From the NCBI GenBank assembly GCA_900175165.2, contig FWWN02000285.1, positions 3,953 through 67,952 of the forward strand: 64,000 nt of DNA. Reading direction: 5' to 3'. The position numbers were made by a program, and so were the translations under genes. This DNA comes from Rhizomucor pusillus. Lineage: Eukaryota > Mucoromycota > Mucoromycetes > Mucorales > Lichtheimiaceae. The stretch's first letter is position 1. The number at the start of each line of letters is the position of its first letter. The notes beneath the pieces are model-generated. The model searched no databases. It was not told the origin of the DNA and worked only from the letters and a program-made list of their open reading frames with translations. Positions 22,995 through 32,196 of the stretch are shown here, piece by piece.

Positions 22995-23272
22995 TCAGAC
23001 GTTGACTTCTTGACCGTTGTGGAGCTTCATGTTGATTCCATTGTAGAGTTCAATCAAGTCGTCCACAAGGTGCCTCAGATAATTGTTGATTTGTTCCTTC
23101 TTTGGTCCTTTGGTCCTGGAATGATACCAACGAAGATGATGTTTTCTTTTTGATAGCGTTCGGCTCGTGGTAAGTTGTTGATGGTCATGTATATCGCTCC
23201 AACGGAACATCCATGTATCTGTTTGCGCCAAAAAAAATTGCACAACTTGCTGGTATCGTCACATACAGACAA
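22995..23272 (-). pseudogene. Decayed Tnp2 (CACTA-type) transposase fragment
   Basis: Two overlapping minus frames together spell a known Tnp2 block: CSVGAIYMTINNLPRAERYQ, KENIIFVGIIPGPKD, then, after a one-base frameshift near 23110, GPKKEQINNYLRHLVDDLIE and LYNGINM. The order 'IYLTI.NLP...RYK.EN.I.VGIIPGPK.P....IN.YL.PLVD.L..L' is characteristic of this transposase. Downstream the likeness ends within about 60 bp (VNVRAALFMVPC). The frameshift and truncation make it inactive. It faces the opposite way from the fragment at 21.2-21.6 kb, so the two are not one simple copy. Confidence 0.6.
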
Positions 23273-23279
23273 CTTCTAC

Positions 23280-23927
23280 ATAGGCCGTAATGAAATACAC
23301 AATAAAATGCGAGCTTTCAATGGTAATCCGTACTTCGATTCACTCCTCTTTAAGATTTATAACTCATTCATATCCAAATCCGCTGAAGTACCAGCCATCA
23401 GATTATAAACCTACCTAATTTAAAACGATATGCCCATATATCAACTAATTTGAATACAAAGATGACAACGCATTTCAATAACAGACACCAAAGTTGTCCA
23501 GCTTATGCGCAGGAATCATCTGATACAAAGAGAGCAAACGTATGCTATCCATAAACAAGTCGTGGTTATTCCCAGTCGTTTTGTATGACTTTCAGCCTTG
23601 ATTTCAATTCTGAGAGTGACGACAATATATATAGCAAACATTCGTCACGGCCAGTATAGACTCAACAGATACTAACATATTTCAAACTTACAATGAAAAT
23701 CACACAATCGCCAAAATATCATCTGTTTTATAGGTCTAGAATCTCTAAACTACTACCACTGATCCAAATAGCACGGAGTGCAGCTCCTGATGCTATTCAG
23801 GAAAAGCAAAAAGCAAGAATCGTGACATAGACACTGAAGCCTAAGCAAAGACAAAAGAAATTGCAATGACATATTGCTATCCATGACCACTTTACGAAAG
23901 CAGCCTTCGACGTAGAAATCATTAAAA
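23280..23927. other. AT-rich region without genes
   Basis: About 650 bp of AT-rich sequence between the transposase fragment and the 21-bp repeat array. Only short scattered frames occur. Nothing recognised. Confidence 0.5.
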
Positions 23928-24240
23928 AAAATTCTGGTCTGTGTCGAAAAGATGCTGACCTGTATCAAGGCCATGCAGGTCTATCATTAGACGACGTGCT
24001 CCCTGTTGAAGCGATATGGGTTTGCGTCGGAGGGATGCTAAACATCATCGAAAGGATGCTGATATTTGTCGAAGGGATGCAGGTCTCTGTTGAAGAGATA
24101 CACATCATTGTGGAGCCGATGCACACCTTTGTTGAGCGGTTGCACGTTTCTCTCGAGCTGTCCTAGGTTTCTTGAGAGAAACCTGCGATCTTTTAACGAA
24201 GACCTGCAACCACTCAAGAGAAACATGCAACCGCTCAAGT
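23928..24240. repeat. Inverted minisatellite of degenerate 21-bp units
   Basis: About 14-15 diverged units of 21 bp. Examples in register are ggatgctgatatttgtcgaa(g), ggatgcaggtctctgttgaa(g), cgatgcacacctttgttgag(c) and ggttgcacgtttctctcgag(c). Near the palindrome cctagg (24162-24167) the orientation flips. The last units (gacctgcaaccactcaagag(a), aacatgcaaccgctcaag) are reverse complements of the earlier ones. Because 21 is divisible by three, both strands keep open heptapeptide-repeat frames of about 65-70 codons. The RNA would fold into an imperfect long hairpin. No protein function is implied. Confidence 0.8.
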
Positions 24241-24371
24241 ATTTCCTTGTTTATGTGCTCCTCATCATTATTTATATGTAAACATGATACCAAACATGAC
24301 TGATTATGGTCACAGCTTTTATTGATGAAAAAGCGCTGCTACAGAATACAGTAAATAGAGTTGAGAAATAG

Positions 24372-25426
24372 CTACGGGTTAACTTTACGGAATGTGCGTT
24401 TGTAGATGTTGTACGGATAGCCTGTCGCGGCTTCCTCTCCTTCTTGTCCTCTAAGACGTGCCTCTTTCTCAGGCGCCTTGCCCCGTGCCTGCTGCTCCAT
24501 TTTGAGGTTGCTGACTCGATCCTTGATTGCCAATGCCTCTCCTGTTGCTCAGTCGCTGCATTCGCTGGTGTCTGGGGCCTATGTCTCACACTGCGAATCT
24601 AAAAGTCAATAATTATTAAAACAAAAAATACGTTCCAGCTTTTCCTTGACTACCTTGTTGGCAGCTTTCAAATCGGAGCTGACACTGTTCGCTAAGGTTT
24701 GCAAATAAGTCTCCAAAACGTTGTTGTCAATAATGTCGATTTCTTCGCTGTCGCCAAAAAGGCTCAGGATTGCACTGATCGACGCGGAGACGTTATTTTG
24801 ATTCCTCTAAAGATCATCTACACGTCCGCTTTCTTGAGTCTAACATTTTGCCCTTCTTTGATAACAGCCAACGCGATTGACTGAAATAGTCGCGAAACCC
24901 ATCTAGCTTGTGACTCTGTCACTTGATTGCTATCATTGTTCAGCAACGTCCAGATAGTGAATGGGCGGTAAGCTATGAAGTCTGTGACCGAAGAGCTCGC
25001 GCGACATAATGAGAATGTTGAAAGTCGATTAAATTTCGAGCGAACTTGTCGCAATTGTGCTGTGATACCATGGGGATCCACCCGCCAGCAATTACCTTCT
25101 GAAAAGAGACGTTTTGCTGACGCCACGCTTTCCATATCCAAATAAATTCGGGAATCTTTTGGAAAGTATCCTTTGGTACTTAAGCCCAGCTGCATATTCT
25201 TTTGCGTGTCAATTATTAAAACGCTCGACGTTACAAGATTTGATGTTCGCGTTCGGATGAGCAACTTTGTTGATTGGTCAGATGCATCAAGTACGACTTT
25301 AATCCAGTCGGTAGCGCAAATTTGTGCTATGTGGCAGTGATGATTAGGGCCATAGTAGTTCGTGGTGTAAATCAACCGACCGTAGGCCTCCACAGTTGAT
25401 GAGTAGCATCTGATTAAAAGGACCAT
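24372..25426 (-). pseudogene. Decayed gene of unknown family
   Basis: From 25426 a frame of 202 codons looks coding: YGRLIYTTNYYGPNHHCHIA, ATDWIKVVLDASDQSTKLLI, VASAKRLFSEGNCWRVDPHG, RARWV-like RLFQSIALAVIKEGQNVRLKK, ending at a stop at 24818. The coding character continues beyond the stop in another frame: SAILSLFGDSEEIDIIDNNV, LETYLQTLANSVSSDLKAAN, KVVKEKLE. It then resumes, after an AT-rich 33-nt stretch and a further frameshift, as GEALAIKDRVSNLKMEQQAR ... YPYNIYKRTFRKVNP, stopping at 24372. At least two frame breaks and one nonsense codon, with no acceptable introns, suggest a recently dead gene. I cannot name the family. It directly abuts the mariner-like relic, in the same frame. Confidence 0.5.
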
Positions 25427-25735
25427 CTTATGTTCTTCATTGAGAATACGCAGGCGACCGTTCTTGAGCTTCTCGAAAATGCTGTTAGGGTCTCGTTCAT
25501 ACTGTCTGGCCCATCTCTGCGCCGTACGAACATAAATCCCAACTGCATAGCATGTGGTCCATGGTTCCTCTGCCGAGGCATATTGCGCAAGAATTGCGTG
25601 TAAGCACTTACCGTCTCAGGCGCTACTGCTCTCCATCAACAGCATAGTCCATGGGCTCAGGCATGCTATGCTCGTCGACGACATTTCCTTGTCCATCATA
25701 ATAGAAAAACTGAATGCTCGTCTCGAGATGTTTGT
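25427..25735 (-). pseudogene. Tc1/mariner-like transposase N-terminal relic
   Basis: Minus-strand pieces in different frames: SIQFFYYDGQGNVVDEHSMP and EPMDYAVDGEQ (stop near 25623), then, nearer the lower coordinate, YVRTAQRWARQYERDPNSIF and EKLKNGRLRILNEEHK. The second piece is the helix-turn-helix DNA-binding domain known from fungal Tc1/mariner transposases (RTAxRWxxxYxxDPxSIF, then GRxRILxxEHK). The DDE catalytic domain is absent. Where it should begin, the frame runs straight into the unrelated reading frame described at 24372-25426. Frame breaks show it is dead. Confidence 0.55.
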
Positions 25736-26086
25736 GATGTGGTAGGAAGGAGGAGAGCTGGTGATGACAATGACTACGTCCTCTATCTGCCTCAATGTGC
25801 CAAGCTTTGTGCGACAAGATCTTCTGGAAATGCCTAGTTCACACTTGGACAATGCCGAATTCATTTTCAACAGCTGACGAATTACTTTTTGGAAAGAGTG
25901 TGTATTACCTCAAGATAGTACCACTTTCAAAGGAAAACGTATTACATGTGATATTCATGAAACAGAAAGTCTAAAGTCTTTAAACGAAGAAAGCAAAAAT
26001 ATGTTTAATCATGATAAAAATCGAAAATGGAGGAACTAATGACCATAGTGTGAGGCGAGAAGGATATGAGGTGTCGGCTGTCGGAT

Positions 26087-26919
26087 TTAGCGAGAACGAG
26101 CAGCGGTGAGATGCTTTGGAGGATCAGGTTTCTTGATACCGCCACTAGAAGTCTTCATCATCATCTTCATCTTGTTTGAGCTACCAGGTTTGGACAATGT
26201 TGTGTTTGCTGTCTTTATAGCTGGTTTGAGTGACATGTTTAGTTTGATAGGACCCTGATCTCGTTTCAAGTCCGTAGCTTGTTGCTCCGCATTCAAGCCT
26301 CGTTCTTCTGCCTCTTTTGTGGCCTTTTCGATTTGTTCTTTTAGCATTTCCTGCTCTCTTTCCTCTTCATCCCGTTGCATTCTCTCCATCTTTTGAATTG
26401 CAGCCTAAACACATTTAATTGTCAGTAACATCGTATATGCAACCTTGTTCGTCCGTTACGTACCTGTTTCGCAAGAGCCTTGGGACTGTTGTCGATCCAG
26501 GCAATATACCAGCCTCGCTCCGTCTCATCGACGTGGCAAATACCCTCTCTTCCGAGATATTTTACGAATTCACTCAAAGTGTTCCATCGGGTTGCGTTCA
26601 TGTGCAAGTGGTGTCGATCAGAAATGTACTCTTGGTATACAGTGTTGGCGAATACTCGCTTTGTGCCATGTCGACGAGAGAGTAGACTGATGAAATCGTT
26701 TTTGAACTGATCGGAGAAGCTATGCATATATCTTCCTGGGTTCTCTGCCACCAGCAGCATTTGTCGTTGGTGCGATTCGGACATAGTGTGGCATTTGAAG
26801 CCGTTCTCGTCACGGCATTGTTTTTGGCATACTTGACAGTAGAATTTGAGCTTCAAGAGACCCTTGGCCTTGATTCTGTTCGCAATCGCTTTTGGTGTGA
26901 GGAATCCGTCTTTGCCCAT
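26087..26919 (-). CDS. KIN17-like DNA/RNA-binding zinc-finger protein
   Basis: Nuclear protein implicated in DNA replication, repair and RNA processing. The ATG at 26919 starts MGKDGFLTPKAIANRIKAKG, the near-invariant KIN17 N-terminus. A C2H2 finger follows (FYCQVCQKQCRDENGFKCH, then SESHQRQM), then the winged-helix region with SDQFKNDFISLLSRRHGTKR, YQEYISDRHHLHMNATRW, FVKYLGREGICHVDETERGW. One short intron (about 26415-26460) joins KALAKQ to AAIQKMERMQRDEEE. The second exon is a Glu/Lys/Arg coiled coil and a Lys/Met/Ser tail ending TAARSR. The total of about 260 residues is shorter than the animal protein (about 390): the C-terminal KOW/SH3-like tandem is absent, as in yeast Rts2. Confidence 0.92.
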
Positions 26920-27959
26920 TGTGAGAAACTGAAAAGAAACGTGAAGAAAGTGGAGATATCTTTGTTGGTGCGATAAGTGCAGTGGTCTGAGATTGAAATT
27001 TCAGTCGCCAGCATGGAGAGGACTGGTGGCCAAGAAGTTTTGCATTCATGCTGATATCCAAACGTAATTGTCTTCATTTTTCGATTATTTCAAGAAGTTG
27101 ATGACTTTAATTGAGTGCTTGATGTAAACAAGCAAAATGTAAATGAGTTCATGCAACAAATACGTTCGAGGCTCTTATGAAGCATTGTCTTTGATCCGAT
27201 GCATGTAAATCAAAGCTTGAAAGACGACGGAACGTATTTCTATATGATAAGTGCACAGAATTACAGTTGATGTTAAAACTCCTGTTTTAATACATCAAGG
27301 AATCTGCCATGAATGTATGGATATGACTAGCAGTATAGCATTCGAGGTTTCATGTACCGATGAATCCAACTACGGCACACAATTGGGCGGTAGGGGACCA
27401 TACAGAGCACCACAGTTTCAATGCTGTGTAACCCGTTAGGATAGGAAATGCAATGTTTCCATTCCTTCAGACATACGATGAGAAGATCAAAGGACGATAT
27501 CATGTCTGTAGATGATTATCGATTATTTATATTTTACGGTCTCGGCGAAGGCTTCCACGAGGTTATTCTTCAAAATTGCCTCCATAGATTTTTAATACAC
27601 GCTGCTTACAAGATCCTTGAGACACCTGTCTATTGCGATGTGAGATCTGGCGCAAAATCTTTACAATAATTCAATTTGTGAGAAGCGATTTCTACACTAT
27701 CAAATATAAGACTAGAGTAAGATCAATTCAAGTGTCTGTGAAGGAAGGGATTTGTGTGAACAGAACAATGATTTCGTCAAAAAAGATCTAAATATGATGA
27801 CTCTGGTCCTCCGGATAAGCTGTCGTTTCATAGACGAACTCTTCTCAAACATCTGATATCCCATCATATAAATCGTCCTGATCTCAGATAGATACCAGAT
27901 TGTTTTTGTTATATCAGAATTAAAAAGGATCGTACACAGTCTCAGAGTACTCTTGCTGC
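26920..27959. other. Region with only unidentified open frames
   Basis: About 1 kb upstream of KIN17. Two + frames at 27251-27439 and 27448-27669 (for example VDDYRLFIFYGLGEGFHEVI and LETPVYCDVRSGAKSLQ) have protein-like composition but no start context, no motif I know and no matching splice sites. They may be remnants of an inserted gene. Confidence 0.3.
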
Positions 27960-28710
27960 CCGTTTCTTTCTGTTTATTTATCCACAAACCACCACAGGTC
28001 CGTGTTCTTTTGCAAGACGCAAAGGCCGAATGCATTTATCGCATCCCATATCGTTCTGGACTATGTTGTTATCCTCAAACGGTCGGTGAATTCCGCTCCT
28101 TTATCACCGTTGTCCTTTGGTTTTGCTTCGACAAAACTCAACGCAAAGGTATCGCAGGTCGGCAGCCATTCCTAACATTCTGTACTGTACGATTCATCCT
28201 ATACATGATATCAATTGCCACATGAAATTTAAAAAGACAGTAGAAGAAAACTACCAGCGTAGAAGTCGCATATCGTCAGGGCTGTGGAGGATGGGGTGCT
28301 AGATTGGATCGAGATAGGAAGCGATCAATTCAAGCTCCCCAACGGCTGCTTCTCTTTGGTTGCCTAGTAGCTTGGTGGCATATGACTAGACCGTTATTCG
28401 AGAAGGCTGACCGATACCTGTTGCGCATCACATCAACGAGCTTACCATCTGTATCCGACAAGTCCTTAGAAGCTTAGCCGAAACCGCATCTTCGCGGCTT
28501 TTCGATCGAGTTGCTTTCCAGGAGTTACCAAAAGAAAAGTTTTAGGCACTGTACTAGAAGCACGAATTTTGGACGATCTGGTTAAACTCCAGAAACAACC
28601 GGAGAAATGTATGCCGGAGAGGATTTCGTCGTTTAATGAAAACAATCAGTGGATAAGTACAAAAGACTATATTATTTATTACATGCACTTAATCAAAAAA
28701 AAGGATAGGA
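27960..28710 (+). pseudogene. Decayed reading frame of unknown family
   Basis: Protein-like segments appear in changing frames, interrupted by stops: AFIASHIVLDYVVILKRSVN, then VEDGVLDWIEIGSDQFKLPN followed by a double stop, and later CFPGVTKRKVLGTVLEARIL, DDLVKLQKQPEKCMPERISS, TKDYIIYYMHLIKKKD ending at a stop near 28712. The codon pattern and spacing suggest one gene that has gained several frameshifts and stops. No domain is recognised. AT-rich DNA follows to 29040. Confidence 0.35.
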
Positions 28711-29041
28711 TATAAAGAAGCTGCCTTGCTTTTATCGTTGTCCTATAGCATGAATGGACCTCTTGTGAGCATTTTCGATTTGAAAGCATACGTTGTGTTG
28801 TAAACCGTTTCTCGGTCTCCCATACTATATCGACTGCATACATTAGGCAGCTATTGTTTTGTACGGGAATAAGTGTTACTTGTCAGTCCAAAGCAGATCT
28901 CTCCTTTTTTGAAATGCTGGATATAATCCAAGCAAAGATCTTTCTCTGTGTGTATCACAAGAGATAAGTCTGCCAGCATTGGGCCACGATTTTCTTTGAA
29001 TCCTTAACGTACTCCATGAATGGTTCTGGATCAACGTCCAT

Positions 29042-29933
29042 CTACGTATTGCTTTTACGTACTCGTGTACTCGTCATTAAGGCCGACATGGCAACGCTAG
29101 GTCGTTTGCCTGCATGACTTGTGCCTATTCGTCTCAGCTGCGGACAGTCAATCTGGAACGCCGCGTTCATGCTTGTATGGCGTAAGAGTGCAAACCACGT
29201 GCGATGAAGATTATTGGCGCCACTGATTTGGAAATCGATCGCAGTTGCTACTGACATGGAAATATGTGCGCATAATGGCAGAAGAAACTGCTAAACTGCC
29301 GGATAAGAGAGGAGGAGGATGAGTAATATGCATGGATTCTTCCGAAGATTTTGCGCCGTAAAACTTGTTATCACTGGCTCACATACTGTATCCCGAGGAC
29401 ACTCGCTGTAGTTCCGCGCAATGATTTCCTGAAACAAACCAAGAGATGGGCGATTCCCAACATCTTCCCTTCCGGCCATCAAGAGCGGCAAGGTAACACG
29501 AGCTTCTGACGCGTGGTTAAATAAAACCAAATCATGAACGTATCACAAAGAAGAAACCATTGAGGTTCCGGCGGTTAATCATGGTGTTGATCGTTTATTA
29601 AGAGGAGCTATTTATTTCATCCTTAAAAGAGCTGAGCCAGCACGTTCATCGAGGAAGCGAAGACATGTACTTTGTTGTCAACAAGTTGCTGTGATCTGCT
29701 GTCCTTTATTGTTTCATGAATGCCGACCTATCCGTGTAAATGCACAGCGCGACGGTGCTTGGATGAAGGGGACTGTAATTAAGACTCCACATGCATTCCG
29801 TATGGCGGTATACTCCTCCCAAGTGAACCGAAATGCCGGGTAAAAGAGCTAGCTTCCAATCATCGGCTTCACACTCGTGTGTCCTTTCGAAAAGGGTGCC
29901 ACGCTTCACGAGCTGCGATTGAAAATTTGACAA
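29042..29933 (-). pseudogene. Broken gene or multi-exon hypothetical gene
   Basis: Three protein-like minus segments in order: 29933-29706 (GTLFERTHECEADDWKLALL, then LLPGISVHLGGVYRHTECMW, LHPSTVALCIYTDRSAF), 29530-29291 (LFNHASEARVTLPLLMAGRE, GNRPSLGLFQEIIARNYSEC) and 29257-29042 (GANNLHRTWFALLRHTSMNA, CPQLRRIGTSHAGKRPSVAM). They look like parts of one protein. The first ends at a stop (TAA), but an overlapping frame stays open for another 35 codons (ETIKDSRSQQLVDNKVHVFA), pointing to a frameshift. No convincing GT-AG introns join the parts. Family unknown. Confidence 0.35.
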
Positions 29934-31155
29934 CCAAGAGAGAGCTCTTATACGGAGGAGGAAAAAAAAGATATATAGCGGCGTCGATTAGCACAAAAGT
30001 TTGTCTTCTCTCTTTCTTTTCCGTGTTGCTTTCGTCAAGAAGGGAACCCTGGGCAGAAGGGGGTCACATCGACACGCTCGTGGCCATGTCCTCCCGCGTA
30101 GCAAACGTTATTTGCAGGTAAAAATTTCCTCCCCCTTGCCTTCTCTTCTTCCTCTCTCTCTCTCTTTCTCTTTCTCTCTTTTCCTTTCCTTGCTCTTTCT
30201 TCTCTTTTTTTGCTTGCAATTTTTCGGAAAGACAATGCCCTCGCTGAACTTGTTCGAATTCTTCATTTCTGGTCTCATCCTGACGTGTCATGGTTGTAGA
30301 CGCAATGCCCTGTGCCGTCCCGGGACGTTGAATCCGCCTCCCCAGCTGGACACGGCATGAAGGTAAAAAGACGGATACGCACAGTTCTCGGCGGGATCAA
30401 GCGATTCTTTTTGTCTGCTCACACAATGCATCGTCTTTCGCGAACAATATCAAGGTATCGCTGCTTCTTCGTGGCGACAAGATCCCTTCGCGCGCTGGGG
30501 AACGGGGGGACCGGGCACTATCCAGGTTGCTGCAGTGGAGCAGCTTATCCCGTCCTCGTTGGATTGGACCGACGACGGCAGCACCAGCAGATCGTCTGGC
30601 TCTCTCCTCGTCCTCCTCTGCCTCGTCCCTCGTCCTGTTTGCCTGGATACATCCGGGATCACCAACAACCCACGCCAATACATCGTCGCGTTCGATTGCC
30701 GGAACGACGAATATTGCGGCGCGCCGTGTGCGGTGGTAGGCAAGTCATCGTCATCTCTTTCCATCTTTTCCGAGTTCTCCGAACTAACTTGTTTCTGTTA
30801 GCGAGTTACCTGCCATCGCCGGCCCGCCCTCGGGGACGATTATCGTTCTCCCTCCTCTTTGTCTGTAATCGGTCTCGGTGTGGCCAGTATTCCTGCGTGC
30901 TTTGTTTGTATCGCGCGTGTGCATCTTCCGTCATCGCTGTTGTAATTCTCTCGTTTCTTGCCATCGCCTGGCGTTGTTGTTTTGTTGTCTTTCGGACACT
31001 GTTCTGAATAAACCATGGACCTCGTACATAGAGAAAACTTTGTGTTTTTGTGCAACACCAACTCGTGGAATTTTTTCTTCTCTCTCTTGGGCCCCCCTTA
31101 CACCCTGCCTTCCTTTGTTGCGCCAGCGTAGCCGGATTCCTTTTTCTGGTAGTGA
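29934..31155. other. GC-rich region with splice-like signals but no resolvable gene
   Basis: A TATA-like gatatata lies near 29970, followed by a long pyrimidine run (30130-30220). Several AG acceptors have strong pyrimidine tracts, one before 30302 and one ending near 31138. From 30440 to 31000 all frames on both strands are partly open because the DNA is GC-rich, and I could not choose one. The layout would fit a promoter and a long spliced leader for the exon at 31156. Confidence 0.3.
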
Positions 31156-31178
31156 GATGGCCGCACAGACTGTGATCA
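31156..31178 (+). other. Isolated first-exon-like sequence (MAAQTVI-K)
   Basis: ATGGCCGCACAGACTGTGATCAA is followed at once by a gtgagc donor. It comes 15 bp after a strong pyrimidine-rich acceptor. The encoded MAAQTVIK resembles the start of Rac/Cdc42-type GTPases (MQTIK, just before the P-loop). No P-loop or later exon is found in the next kilobase, so this may be a truncated duplicate or chance. Weak call. Confidence 0.25.
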
Positions 31179-32196
31179 AGTGAGCAAACCCGGATTTGAT
31201 CTGAAGCGTGGTAGCTCCATGGTGGACACGACGCTGCTACTGCTGCTGGTGCCCTTTCACCATTTTGCATGGGTCCCCAAAGAATCGTCGTTTTTGTTTG
31301 CCGCTCACCCTATGACAGAACTGTGTTACCTAAGGAAAGGATTGGGCCCGTATGTCGAAAAGGCGCGAGAGAAAAGAGGCATAACAGCGATTCGACAACG
31401 AACCGGTTGAAGAGGAAGGGAAAAAGAAGCTGATGCTTGAAAAAAAAGGAAGCAGGGAACCACATGCATATATGTCTTCTTGAATTCGAAGGCCAAGTAT
31501 AACACCGCGAAACATATCCAATACAGAGCTCGATATAAAATCGTGTAACATGTCTAAAAAGGTCGGATATTAGCGTACTTGGTTCTTTCAGCTGCCTCGA
31601 AAGATGAAGGAGTAAGCACGAACAGACTGAATAATCCACAATTTTCTATCCTCAACGGCTATACAATTAAGATTTTTTTCAAAGCTGCAGAAGCAATTAC
31701 AAAGCAGGTCCAACGAAAAAGTCGGTGGGCAGGCAGGGGCTGAAAGCTTGTCCAATATACTTGGAACCATTTTAGATTCAGGACTTTGGGAAGCATGCTA
31801 GACCTGCTGCCGAAAAGTTCCAGATCCCAAGGTCCTTGTTATGTTACCGCTTTCCATAAGATTTTATTATGCAAAAGATTTCTCGTTCAAGAATGTATCA
31901 TAATATGCTAATCCTATACGCAAAGAGTGTTTTCGCTAGAGGTAAGAAGAATTAAAACCTGTCATCATGTAATAAGAATCGGTACACACTGTTCAGAATT
32001 TCGTCACGAATGAAAGACTACATTGTATGTGCAACGAAGGTAATTGATACCTTTTATCATTCGACTATCTCCAGAATGGACATGGTTTTTGTCATTTATC
32101 TATGTAGTATTTGACTATCACATGTATGCTGACAGAAAAAAAATATATACGTAAAATTTATACTTATATCACAAAAGCAATGTAAATAAGAGGTAT
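31179..32196. other. Region without genes
   Basis: About 1 kb, AT-rich from 31420 on. Only short frames occur. It contains the 3' flank of the DnaJ gene (minus strand). Nothing recognised. Confidence 0.5.

Noticed and set aside
30312..31007. 231-codon + frame in the GC-rich region
   Set aside because: All frames on both strands are partly open there; its composition is Arg/Cys/Leu-rich noise and crosses clear splice-like signals.
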